Source: Microbacterium proteolyticum
Lineage (GTDB): Bacteria > Actinomycetota > Actinomycetes > Actinomycetales > Microbacteriaceae
Assembly (NCBI RefSeq): GCF_030818075.1
Contig: NZ_JAUSZZ010000001.1
Location: forward strand, 1,488,001 to 1,552,000
Direction of reading: 5' to 3'
DNA: 64,000 bases
Below are positions 8,955-15,720 of this stretch, piece by piece. How positions within the stretch are numbered: position 1 is the stretch's first letter; the number at the start of each line of letters is the position of its first letter. The position numbers were made by a program, and so were the translations under genes. The notes below the pieces were generated by a model. The model was given only the letters and a program-made list of their open reading frames with translations, had not been told where the DNA came from and ran no database searches.

Positions 8955-9877
8955 GCCGCCTCCCGCTCCAACCTCCGCAGTCGCTCGCGCGCCATGTCCT
9001 GCGCGCGCGGTCCCGCGCCCAGCGCCCGTTCCGTGATGCGCAGGACGACGCGCGTCAGCGCGAGTACGGGGAGCGGCCACCGGTGCACGCCGAGCATCTT
9101 GCGGTATCGGCGGGGGATGGTCGCCACGGCCGCCGCGAACAGCACCCGATAGGCCAGGCCCATCGCGCCCGGGAACGGGGGTGTGCGGAGGAACCTCACC
9201 ACGTCGTCGACGCGTTCGCCGCCGCGCAGCTCTCCGCGCTCGAAGAACCCGTCGATCTCGCCGCGGAGCGCCGCACGGGTCATAGGCGGGTCCACGACCC
9301 GCATCAGGCGCCCCGCCGTCGCCCAGTCGGCGACGTAGGCGTCGGGTCCGCCGGGGATGGGTTTGCCCGACGCCTCGTGTCCGGCGAGGAAGGCATCGGT
9401 GAAGGCGAGGTGCACCCACCGCACGAGGTCGACGGCTTCCGCCGTGTAGGCCCGCTCGGAGCCGTCACCGGCCCGGTACTCGCCCTTCACGCGTTGGTGG
9501 AAGCGCCCGACGCGCCGGGTCTCGGCATCCGCCTGCGCCTTCGATCCGTACGTCAGCGTGATGACCCAGCGCACGGTCCCGGTGAGGCGGCCGATGGGGT
9601 CTTCGCGATAGCGCGACCAGTCGTGCACGCCCGCGAGTGCTCCGGGGTGCAGCGCCTGCAGGAGGAGGGCCCGGATGCCGGCGACCAGCGTCCCCATGCC
9701 GGCGTGCACCGTCCACGCGGGACCGTTCTCGACGAAGTACCCGGTGTCGTCGCCGTCGGCGATGTCGCGCACGTACGGAGCCATTCCCGTCGGGTCGCCC
9801 GCGAGAGCGGTCAGGATCTTCCCGCGGAGCGACTGGATCCAGCCCGGGACAGCGGGGGAGGAAGCGTCTGTCACCAT
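8951..9877 (-). CDS. MpaB/DUF2236-family oxygenase-like protein
   Basis: A 308-aa protein of the DUF2236 family, which includes latex-clearing-protein and MpaB-like haem oxygenases. Recognisable blocks are HPGALAGVHDWSRY near residue 77, the DPIGRLTGT segment after it, a FHQRVKGEYR block and RWVHLAFTD near 150, with conserved histidines that could hold haem. It has no signal peptide. Co-translated with the DUF1992 gene. Substrate unknown. Confidence 0.8.
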   Translation of the reverse strand: MVTDASSPAVPGWIQSLRGKILTALAGDPTGMAPYVRDIADGDDTGYFVENGPAWTVHAGMGTLVAGIRALLLQALHPGALAGVHDWSRYREDPIGRLTGTVRWVITLTYGSKAQADAETRRVGRFHQRVKGEYRAGDGSERAYTAEAVDLVRWVHLAFTDAFLAGHEASGKPIPGGPDAYVADWATAGRLMRVVDPPMTRAALRGEIDGFFERGELRGGERVDDVVRFLRTPPFPGAMGLAYRVLFAAAVATIPRRYRKMLGVHRWPLPVLALTRVVLRITERALGAGPRAQDMARERLRRLEREAA

Positions 9878-9955
9878 TCCAGCGTGCCACCGTCTGAGCG
9901 ACCGGGCGCCGGAGGTATCTCACTCGTGGAGGTCCTCCGGCTGCACCGGCCCCGA

Positions 9956-10486
9956 TCAGTGGCCCTCGTGCGTGATGACCGGTACCGTGCCGTCGTCGCG
10001 CAGCAGCACAGCGTTCTGGGTGGCTCCCAGCGCGGGCGTGACGACCACGGCGATCACGGCGGCCGCGACGAGCAGACCGACGACGCTCATGGGCTGCGCC
10101 GACCGATCGGCCGATCCCTCGTCGCGGACGCGTCGGAGATGACCGGCTGCGGTGGCGCCGACGACGACGAGGAGAACGGATGCCGCGGCGGCACCCAGGA
10201 TGCTGGTGTGCGCCGGGTCGACGACGACGAGGGCCGCCGTGGCGACGAGGGTGGCCAGAGTTCCCGCCAGGGTCGCCCGCGGAGCGAGCAGGCGGCCCTT
10301 CGACAGCACCGCCCCGCCCCACGCGAGGAGGGCGAGTCCGAGGACCACCATCCCGGTTCCGAGGCCGATGGCGGTGGCCTCGGAACCGGGTCGGACGATC
10401 GCGCCCGCACCGAGGGCGGCGACGATGAGGCCGGCCCCCCATGCGGACACGGAGGGCCACGACCGCAGGAAGGTCGCGGCGGTCAC
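9956..10486 (-). CDS. Multi-pass membrane protein, unknown
   Basis: A 176-aa protein (GTG 10486 as start, directly after the stop of the DUF4383 gene) with about five hydrophobic segments and a short polar C-terminus ending THEGH. A loop of charged residues lies near residues 125-145. It probably forms an operon with the DUF4383 membrane protein. No family recognised. A longer frame from 10537 overlaps the neighbouring gene and is not favoured. Confidence 0.6.
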   Translation of the reverse strand: MTAATFLRSWPSVSAWGAGLIVAALGAGAIVRPGSEATAIGLGTGMVVLGLALLAWGGAVLSKGRLLAPRATLAGTLATLVATAALVVVDPAHTSILGAAAASVLLVVVGATAAGHLRRVRDEGSADRSAQPMSVVGLLVAAAVIAVVVTPALGATQNAVLLRDDGTVPVITHEGH

Positions 10487-10487
10487 A

Positions 10488-10898
10488 TCACACCGCCGCG
10501 GTGCGCGGGATGTTGCGCTCGGTGCCGAGGCCGACACCGAGCAGCACGACGGCGCTGGCGAGGTGCAGGAAGTGGTCGGGCACGTTCAGCGCGAGGATGT
10601 TGGCCGGGGTCTCGACCAGGAAGAAGCCGACGATGCCGAGCAGAAGGTAGACCGCACCGACGGTGGTGTTGACGCCCTTGGCGGCACGGGCGTTCGCGAG
10701 ACCGGCGACCAGCAGCGCGCCACCGATCAGAAGGTGCGCGATGTTGTGCAGCGGGTTGACCTCGAAGATGCCCAGCAGCAGACCGCCGTCGGTGGCGATG
10801 AACCCGACACCGCCGGTGACGGCGAAGCCGAGCAGTCCGACGAGCAGGTAGACAGCGCCGAAGACGGTGGCCACGAGGCGATTGGGTGATGAGCTCAT
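10488..10898 (-). CDS. DUF4383 membrane protein
   Basis: A 136-aa four-helix membrane protein with the DUF4383 pattern: short polar N-terminus, GAVYLLVGLLGF, the NPLHNIAHLLIG motif near residue 50 and DHFLHLASAVVLLG near 110. Paired histidines in NPLHNIAHL and DHFLHL are typical of the family. ATG 10898 has a GGGAGG ribosome site. Function unknown. Confidence 0.85.
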   Translation of the reverse strand: MSSSPNRLVATVFGAVYLLVGLLGFAVTGGVGFIATDGGLLLGIFEVNPLHNIAHLLIGGALLVAGLANARAAKGVNTTVGAVYLLLGIVGFFLVETPANILALNVPDHFLHLASAVVLLGVGLGTERNIPRTAAV

Positions 10899-11024
10899 GA
10901 TGAACCTCCCAGTGTGTTGGCAGCGACCGTCCGGCCGCCTTGCCACATCTTCGGAGGGATGCCCGCGTTCGGATTGGCCTTTGCCCCGACGCCGGTCATC
11001 CGGTAGAACCCGGAAACGACAGAA

Positions 11025-11048
11025 GGCCCCCGAGTACTCTCCGAGGCC
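11025..11048 (-). terminator. Hairpin downstream of crotonase gene
   Basis: A 10-bp stem with one mismatch (11025-11034 with 11039-11048) lies about 90 nt beyond the stop of the leftward enoyl-CoA hydratase gene and is followed on the minus strand by TTCTGTCGTTTCC. It probably terminates that transcript. Confidence 0.4.
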
Positions 11049-11137
11049 CTCCGCAACACTCTCAAATGTACGAGTCGGGCCCGCGCCTTCGGAAGGGATT
11101 GCGCTTCACTCGGCATTCACCTACCCGGGCGGGTGAG

Positions 11138-11950
11138 TCAGGCGGCCACGCCGCGCTCCGCCCGCCGCCGCGCGGCGGCCGCGCTGCGCTGAGCCCTGAC
11201 GGCGTGCTCACGGATGAGACGGGCCGCCTCGGGCGACGCGGCGGCGACGCTGATCGCCCGGGCCTCCGCCTCGAGGTGGCGTCGGAATTCGCCGGGGTCC
11301 GCCCCGCGGAACAGGGCGCGAGAGGCGGACATGTGCCCCTGGGGGCGCGCGGCGAGCTTCGCCGCCATCGCCCGGACGGCGTCGGGCAGCTCGGCCGAGG
11401 GCACGACCGCGTGTGCCAGACCGATGTCGCGGGCTGACGCGGCATCCACTCGCAGACCGACCGCGCTCATGGCGCGGGCGCGGGAGGCTCCGATGACCCG
11501 GGGTAGCAGATACGACGCTCCGCTGTCGGGGCTCAGGCCGATGGCCTCGTAGGCGGTGAGGAAGAGGGCGCGGTCGGAGGCGAGGACGACGTCGGCGCAG
11601 AGCGCCAGGCCCAGCCCGCCGCCCGCGGCGACACCGTCGACGGCCGCGATGATGACGGCGTCCAGTTCGGCGAGGTCGGCGAGCGCTCCGTGGAACGTCG
11701 TCGCCAGCTCGAGCACGAAGCCGCTCAGGTCGTCGGCCGCGGCCATCTCGCCGACGTCACCGCCGGCGCTGAAGCTGCCCCCCGCCCCCTGGACGACCAC
11801 CACGCGTACATCGGCACGCGCGATGGTTCCGACCGCTGCGCCCAGCGAGCGGGCGAGGTCGAGGCTGATGGCATTGGCGGCGTCGGGGCGGTTCAGGGTC
11901 ACCCGGGCGATGCCGTCGGAGATCTCGAGTCGTACGGGTCCGGTCGTCAT
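11138..11950 (-). CDS. Enoyl-CoA hydratase/isomerase family protein
   Basis: A 270-aa crotonase-fold protein acting on acyl-CoA thioesters. The two oxyanion-hole regions are clear: GGSFSAGGDVGEM (about 58-70) and VDGVAAGGGLGLALCAD (about 103-119). The active-site loop reads IGLSPDSGASYLLPR, where the second position is Asp-Ser-Gly as in PaaG-like members rather than the classic Glu pair, so hydratase or isomerase activity cannot be decided. An adjacent ATG at 11953 is an alternative start. Monocistronic. Confidence 0.85.
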   Translation of the reverse strand: MTTGPVRLEISDGIARVTLNRPDAANAISLDLARSLGAAVGTIARADVRVVVVQGAGGSFSAGGDVGEMAAADDLSGFVLELATTFHGALADLAELDAVIIAAVDGVAAGGGLGLALCADVVLASDRALFLTAYEAIGLSPDSGASYLLPRVIGASRARAMSAVGLRVDAASARDIGLAHAVVPSAELPDAVRAMAAKLAARPQGHMSASRALFRGADPGEFRRHLEAEARAISVAAASPEAARLIREHAVRAQRSAAAARRRAERGVAA

Positions 11951-12108
11951 CATCGCCTTCGTCGTCGGTGCGGTTCCCGCGGGGCGATCCACGCCGCCCG
12001 CTTCGCCGCTCCTCCCTCTTCGGAGCCTGCCCCGGAGGGGATTGCCCGGCTGCTCCGCCGTGATCCCCGCCGAGGTGCCCCAGCGCCCGCTCTGCCACAC
12101 TGTGCGGC

Positions 12109-12537
12109 ATGGAGTTCCACACGAGTCTCTCTCAGACGGGCAACAGCACCGGAATCGAGGTGCCGCCCGAGGTCGTCGAGGAGCTCGGAGGCGGCAAGCG
12201 CGCCGCCGTCGTGGTCGACGTCAACGGTTACGTCTACCGCAGCACGATCGGGGTGATGGGCGGTCGTTTCCTCATCCCCTTCTCCTCCGACAAGCGCGCC
12301 GCCACGGGCCTGGCCGGAGGTGACGCCATCGTCGTCGGCCTCACGCTCGACACGGCGCCGCGCACCGTCGAGGTGCCCGCCGATCTCGCTGCGGCTCTCG
12401 AGGAGGCGGGTGCCCGCGCTGCCTTCGAGGCGCTGTCGCCGAGCGCCCGGAAGGCGCATGTCACCGGTGTCGAATCCGCCAAGGCCGCCGACACGCGCGC
12501 GCGACGCATCGCCGCGGTGGTCTCCGCCCTCAGCTGA
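12109..12537 (+). CDS. YdeI/OmpD-associated family protein (DUF1905)
   Basis: A 142-aa protein. Residues about 1-85 form the DUF1905 beta-barrel-like domain (EVPPEVVEELGGGKRAAVVV), and the C-terminal 60 residues carry the YdeI helical motif ALSPSARKAHVTGVESAKAADTRARR, seen here from residue 107. The family is widespread in actinobacteria and its function is unclear; bacteriocin-resistance naming comes from distant relatives. The next gene begins 5 nt downstream. Confidence 0.8.
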   Translation: MEFHTSLSQTGNSTGIEVPPEVVEELGGGKRAAVVVDVNGYVYRSTIGVMGGRFLIPFSSDKRAATGLAGGDAIVVGLTLDTAPRTVEVPADLAAALEEAGARAAFEALSPSARKAHVTGVESAKAADTRARRIAAVVSALS

Positions 12538-12542
12538 CGGTC

Positions 12543-13223
12543 GTGTCCCCCGCGGACGATAGCCTGGAGCGGGAGGTCGCGTTGGGGCGTACGAATGATG
12601 CCATCGCCGAGGGACTGTCGATCGCGACGGCCGCGGCTCGCCTCGCTGTGCGCAACCGCATCCTCGTCGAGACGATTGCCCGCGGGGGGCAGTTCGACGG
12701 CGACGTCTTCGCCGACTTCGCGCGAGAGACCCTGACGGCGCTGGCCGACGAGCAGGACCAGGCCGCCGCGCGGGTCACCCACCAGCGCAAGCGGGCGTGG
12801 GGTCGATTCTCGGACTCGTCCGGCACCCACGACTACCGCGATCGCGACACCCGCAACCTCCGTCGCCGTGCCAAGCAGTCGCGCGGGGTGGCCAAGGAGC
12901 TGCGCGCGTTCGCCGCCGATCCGGAGCGGCTGGCCGAGCTCGTCACCGACGCGCGGATGGCCGCCTGGGGCGACGTCGAGGCCAACCTCAGCAAGCGTCT
13001 CGACGTCGAGGGCATGACCGCGGATGCCGATCCCGAGTACGCCCAGATGCGCAAGGCGCGCATGGACGCCCTGCGGATGGTCGACCTGGCACGGCTCGCC
13101 TCGCAGGCGAAACGCCGGGCGAAGGAGCGGTCAGCGGCCGCGGAGCTCGGAGCGGACTCGCCCGACCCGCCGGCGGACGGCGACGGCAAGGCCGCGAAGA
13201 AGAAGAAGTCGACCGCGCGCTGA
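12543..13223 (+). CDS. Hypothetical helical protein, Lys-rich tail
   Basis: A 226-aa soluble, strongly charged protein starting at GTG 12543, 5 nt after the YdeI-like gene. It is predicted to be mostly helical, with Arg/Glu-rich segments between residues 75 and 200 and a low-complexity tail containing KAAKKKKSTAR. I do not recognise a family. The basic tail could bind nucleic acid. Coding status is supported by position, third-base GC and absence of a better frame. Confidence 0.6.
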   Translation: MSPADDSLEREVALGRTNDAIAEGLSIATAAARLAVRNRILVETIARGGQFDGDVFADFARETLTALADEQDQAAARVTHQRKRAWGRFSDSSGTHDYRDRDTRNLRRRAKQSRGVAKELRAFAADPERLAELVTDARMAAWGDVEANLSKRLDVEGMTADADPEYAQMRKARMDALRMVDLARLASQAKRRAKERSAAAELGADSPDPPADGDGKAAKKKKSTAR

Positions 13224-13278
13224 CCCGCCGTCACGTGCGGGGCGCGGTACTCTCGGCCGCGAGCGGAAGGTGGATGCC

Positions 13279-13491
13279 ATGGCGGAGCGACGATTCGGAC
13301 GGAAGGCGCGGGTGCCGCGTCACGGCTATGCCGTGGTGTCGGTGAGCGCGCGCGACGCGAACGGTTTCGTTCATCACTACGACGACATCGAGGCGCCGCT
13401 CGGCTCGCTCCGCGAGGCGCTCGCGATCCTGCACCTGCAGTCGTCGGAGATGGATGCCGTCCACCGCGGCGAGGCGTCCGCCTCGGGCTGA
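13279..13491 (+). CDS. Small hypothetical protein
   Basis: A 70-aa protein from ATG 13279, preceded by GAAGG. It begins basic (MAERRFGRKARVPRHGYAVV), then has a short beta-like segment and an amphipathic helix (LGSLREALAILHLQ). No family recognised. It is the last chromosomal gene before the repeat array and attL. Confidence 0.55.
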   Translation: MAERRFGRKARVPRHGYAVVSVSARDANGFVHHYDDIEAPLGSLREALAILHLQSSEMDAVHRGEASASG

Positions 13492-13504
13492 GGGGCCCGG
13501 GCGA

Positions 13505-13656
13505 AGTGGTCGCCTGATCGATTTCGGCGTCGCGGTCGCCTGGTCGGCGTCGGCGTCGGCGTCGCGGTCGCCTGATCGGCGTCGGCGTCGCGGTCGCCAG
13601 ATCGGCTTCGGCGTCGCGGTCGCCTGATTTGCTTCGGCGTCGCGGTCGCCCGGTCC
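13505..13656. repeat. GTCGCGGTCGCC minisatellite beside attL
   Basis: About six imperfect direct copies of a unit centred on GGCGTCGCGGTCGCCTGAT, spaced 18-36 bp, fill the space between the last host gene and the terminator beside attL. No gene is seen in it. Confidence 0.7.
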
Positions 13657-13672
13657 GTCCTGCCCAGGGACG

Positions 13673-13711
13673 GAAAAAGCCCCGGCCGGAGTTTCCTCAC
13701 GGCCGGGGCTT
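13673..13711 (-). terminator. Original host terminator of tRNA-Arg
   Basis: On the minus strand a GC-rich 11-12-bp stem (arms AGCCCCGGCCG and CGGCCGGGGCT) is followed by TTTTTCC. It lies just outside attL on the host side. Before integration it would have followed the 3' end of the tRNA-Arg gene now 17 kb away. In the lysogen it instead lies 10 nt behind the phage repressor stop codon. Confidence 0.85.
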
Positions 13712-13720
13712 GTCACTGTC

Positions 13721-13987
13721 TCAACACAGTGTGCGCCCGAAGGGACTCGAACCCCTAACCTTCTGATCCGTAGTCTCCGCGAACCAGTCGAGCGGCTGAC
13801 CGGTCGCGCGAGCGAGTGCGAACAGCTTCGAGGCGGTCGGCTCCGTCTCGCCGTTCTCCCACAGGCTAAGGGTGGCGCGAGCGACGCCGATCGTGGCGGC
13901 TAGCTCACTCTGCTTCAGGTTGGCTGCGATCCGGGCCACGCGGAACCGCTGACCCAGCGTCAGGGTGGTGTCGTTCAGCATCGTCAT
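13721..13987 (-). CDS. XRE-family repressor, prophage (short) form
   Basis: An 88-aa protein with an XRE/Cro-CI helix-turn-helix over residues about 12-70 (ARIAANLKQSELAATIGVAR then TLSLWENGETEPT). It is the only candidate immunity repressor in the prophage. The last 17 residues are encoded by the attachment core and 10 host-side bases, ending GRTLC. In the reconstructed circular genome the frame continues past the core to 30711, giving 118 aa, so integration shortens the protein. It is divergent from the early operon. ATG 13987 has almost no leader; ATG 13981 is also in frame. Confidence 0.85.
   Translation of the reverse strand: MTMLNDTTLTLGQRFRVARIAANLKQSELAATIGVARATLSLWENGETEPTASKLFALARATGQPLDWFAETTDQKVRGSSPFGRTLC
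13731..13775. other. attL core (3' fragment of tRNA-Arg)
   Basis: The 45 bp here are identical to 30811-30855 and comprise the tRNA from anticodon loop to 3' end. Further left, 13715-13730 is again identical to 30793-30808 but is separated from the core by two fewer bases (no AC), so host and phage att sites share 61 of 63 positions. The core lies inside the 3' end of the repressor gene. Confidence 0.95.
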
Positions 13988-14115
13988 GCCCGTGAGTGTA
14001 TCGGCTCAGAGGTTAAGAATCACGACACGCCGCAATCAATCCAATGCCGCGTGTCGCGCGCGCAAGGTCATAACTTCGAACTCGTGCAAGGAATCAAGAC
14101 ATCCGGTCGTGCTCG
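13988..14115. promoter_or_regulatory. Repressor/early divergent operator region
   Basis: This 128-bp region lies between the repressor and the rightward early gene. An inverted repeat CGACACGC (14023-14030) and GCGTGTCG (14049-14056) with an 18-bp spacer is a good candidate operator for the XRE protein. On the minus strand TACACT, a few bases before ATG 13987, could be a -10 of a near-leaderless repressor promoter. Rightward promoter elements are not clear. Confidence 0.5.
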
Positions 14116-14586
14116 ATGAGCCTCGAAGCGTACATCTGGTGCGCCGCGCTCAAGCTCGACGTGTGCAACGGTACGCCTTTCCGAGTCCTCCTCTGCCTCG
14201 CTGACCGCGCCGACTCACTCGGCTACGGGGCCTACCCGCACGTCTCGACCATGGCCGAACAGCTCGGATGTTCAGACCGAACCGTCCAGCGTGCCATTCG
14301 CGACCTGACCGCGGCGGGCCTCATCCGCGAGGGCGATCAGCGCTACGTGCAACACCTCGACTCCCGCTATCGGCCCACCGTTTACGACGTGCTCACGACG
14401 GCGCTCGTCACCCTCGAATCCAGGGGTGACAACCGTGTCACCCCTAACCGATCCAGGGGTGACAAGAAACGGCATCCAGGGGTGACATCTGCTGTCGCAC
14501 TAAGAACCGTCCAAGAACCTACTTACCAAGACTCTTCTAGGGAACTCACCTTGGTAACCGCGCAAGAGGTCGAGGAAGACCAATGA
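14116..14586 (+). CDS. Winged-HTH replication initiator-like protein
   Basis: A 156-aa protein whose N-terminal 80 residues resemble phage replication initiators of the lambda O / helix-turn-helix-36 type: FRVLLCLADRADSLGYGAY, HVSTMAEQLGCSDRTVQRAI then a LTAAGLIREG wing. The rest is polar and poorly ordered, as expected of a segment coding around an origin. Repeated 14-bp elements lie within its own gene. It is the first rightward gene and overlaps the next by ATGA. A small terminase is a less likely alternative. Confidence 0.65.
   Translation: MSLEAYIWCAALKLDVCNGTPFRVLLCLADRADSLGYGAYPHVSTMAEQLGCSDRTVQRAIRDLTAAGLIREGDQRYVQHLDSRYRPTVYDVLTTALVTLESRGDNRVTPNRSRGDKKRHPGVTSAVALRTVQEPTYQDSSRELTLVTAQEVEEDQ
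14418..14487. repeat. Iterons inside initiator gene, candidate origin
   Basis: ATCCAGGGGTGACA occurs three times in the same orientation (14418-14431, 14451-14464, 14474-14487) and TGTCACCCCT once inverted (14436-14445). The copies start 33 and 23 bp apart, close to whole helical turns. Directly downstream, about 14500-14560 is unusually AT-rich for this genome and holds an inverted repeat TACCAAG/CTTGGTA (14524-14530, 14550-14556). Iterons followed by an AT-rich stretch within the initiator gene is the lambda O origin design. Confidence 0.65.
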
Positions 14587-14714
14587 GCGCACACGTTCAC
14601 ACCTTCGACCCGATCAGCGGATGGTGCAGCGGCTGCACGGTACGCGACGACGGACGCCACGTCTGGCACGGAAACGACGTGACACGACCCACCACCGAGG
14701 AGCCCGAATCATGA
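14583..14714 (+). CDS. Small phage protein with Cys pair
   Basis: A 43-aa frame joined to both neighbours by ATGA overlaps. It reads HTFDPISGWCSGCTVRDDGR and contains a CSGC pair plus several His residues, suggesting a small zinc-ribbon-like fold. Phages of actinobacteria often carry such mini-proteins near the early genes. Function unknown; the tight overlaps are the main support. Confidence 0.55.
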   Translation: MSAHVHTFDPISGWCSGCTVRDDGRHVWHGNDVTRPTTEEPES

Positions 14715-14986
14715 CATCGCCCGTCGCAACCATCGCCGCCCTTCGCGCGCTGAACGACCTGATCGAGACCGGCCGGATGCTTGAGCCGTTCGCTTGCCGC
14801 GTGGACCCGTCCACCGCTGACAACCTCACCGGAACTCTCACCCGCCTCGACGGCGTACGCACTCGCCTGGTCGAGGACGGCAACGAGTACCTCGATGAGG
14901 CGTGGGCGTTCGTGGGCGGCGGTCGACGCATCATCGCCCTGTACGGCGCGCACCTCGCGGGGGTGATCGAAGATGCTCGCTCCTGA
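14711..14986 (+). CDS. Phage early hypothetical protein
   Basis: A 91-aa soluble, mostly helical protein (TIAALRALNDLIETGRML; later TRLDGVRTRLVEDGN). It overlaps the preceding gene by ATGA and the next start (14973) by 14 nt. No family recognised. Early-operon position suggests a role in host takeover or replication, but nothing in the sequence shows which. Confidence 0.6.
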   Translation: MTSPVATIAALRALNDLIETGRMLEPFACRVDPSTADNLTGTLTRLDGVRTRLVEDGNEYLDEAWAFVGGGRRIIALYGAHLAGVIEDARS

Positions 14987-15068
14987 CACCATCCCACTGT
15001 TCCCGGGCCTCATCGTCGGCGTCGCGCTGTCCATCATCGTCGTGGCCAAGGGCTGGTGGCGAGCATGA
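14973..15068 (+). CDS. 31-aa membrane peptide
   Basis: A 31-residue frame made of one hydrophobic helix (FPGLIVGVALSIIVVA) and a short basic end KGWWRA. Its stop overlaps the next ATG by ATGA and its start lies inside the upstream gene, so it fits the coupled operon. It could be a tiny membrane effector. Too short for family assignment. Confidence 0.45.
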   Translation: MLAPDTIPLFPGLIVGVALSIIVVAKGWWRA

Positions 15069-15232
15069 CCGGCCCCGTCCGCGTCTCGCCGAGCGATCGA
15101 ACGTGGGAACTCATCCGCTCCTTCACCAGCCCCGGCCGCTACCTCGTCGCCGTCGTCCGAGACACCAGCAACGGACACATTCGCAACATCGCGATGGAGA
15201 CCTTCGAGACATGGCCGGAGGTGCAGGCATGA
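15065..15232 (+). CDS. Small phage hypothetical protein
   Basis: A 55-aa protein linked by ATGA overlaps to the membrane peptide before it and the HNH gene after it. Its composition (DRTWELIRSFTSPGRYLVAV then IAMETFETWPEV) suggests a small alpha/beta fold. No family recognised. Confidence 0.5.
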   Translation: MTGPVRVSPSDRTWELIRSFTSPGRYLVAVVRDTSNGHIRNIAMETFETWPEVQA

Positions 15233-15570
15233 GCGGCAAGCACACCGACCCGCTGTACCTCGCCAACGCCCGCCTCGTGCGCGCACAGGTCCGGCATGAC
15301 TGGCGCTTCGGCAACGAGGTCCGATGCTGGCGCGGCGGCGACGTGCTCGAACCCGGCCAGCCCTTCGACGTGGGTCACATCAACCCGGACGAGCCACCGA
15401 CCCGCGACAACCTCGCGCCCGAGTGCCGCCGACACAACCGAAGCGAGGGCGGGCGTCGCGGCGCGGCAATCACCAACGCTCGGCGCTCCGATCGCCAGCC
15501 TCGACCGGGCCGCGAGCCCCGCCGCGACCTCCGATCCACCTCGACCAAGACGGGACTCGCCCCATGGTGA
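15229..15570 (+). CDS. HNH endonuclease, packaging-associated
   Basis: A 113-aa HNH protein. The core reads FDVGHINPDEPPTRDNLAP with His50 as general base, and then ECRRHNRSEGG with His69 and Asn70. A Lys/Arg-rich tail follows. Stand-alone HNH proteins next to the large terminase (as HK97 gp74) assist terminase cleavage of concatemers, and here terL is the next gene. It is the last member of the ATGA-coupled early run. Confidence 0.8.
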   Translation: MSGKHTDPLYLANARLVRAQVRHDWRFGNEVRCWRGGDVLEPGQPFDVGHINPDEPPTRDNLAPECRRHNRSEGGRRGAAITNARRSDRQPRPGREPRRDLRSTSTKTGLAPW

Positions 15571-15596
15571 CCGTGATCATCGTCCGCCTCTGCTTC

Positions 15597-15645
15597 GCGG
15601 TGGACCTCGAAGGCACCGCCGTCGAGGTCGCCGACCGCCTTTTTT
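15597..15645 (+). terminator. Intrinsic terminator before terminase
   Basis: Two stacked stems (GCGGT 15597-15601 with ACCGC 15634-15638, and GACCTCGA 15603-15610 with TCGAGGTC 15622-15629) are followed by C and six T. It separates the early run from the structural operon. Late genes must have their own promoter in 15646-15720 or be reached by antitermination. Confidence 0.7.
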
Positions 15646-15720
15646 GTGTCGACGTAGCAACCCCCGCCTACGGCTCCAACTCGCATTCCTCCCCCTGACC
15701 TGAAAGGCCCGACCCGCACC

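Noticed and set aside
14116..14586. Small terminase subunit
   Set aside because: The HTH type and internal iterons fit a replication initiator better, and the gene is separated from terL by five genes and a terminator.
15564..15698. 44-aa ORF overlapping the HNH stop by 4 nt or more
   Set aside because: It contains the intrinsic terminator 15597-15645 in its middle, so a complete mRNA is unlikely.
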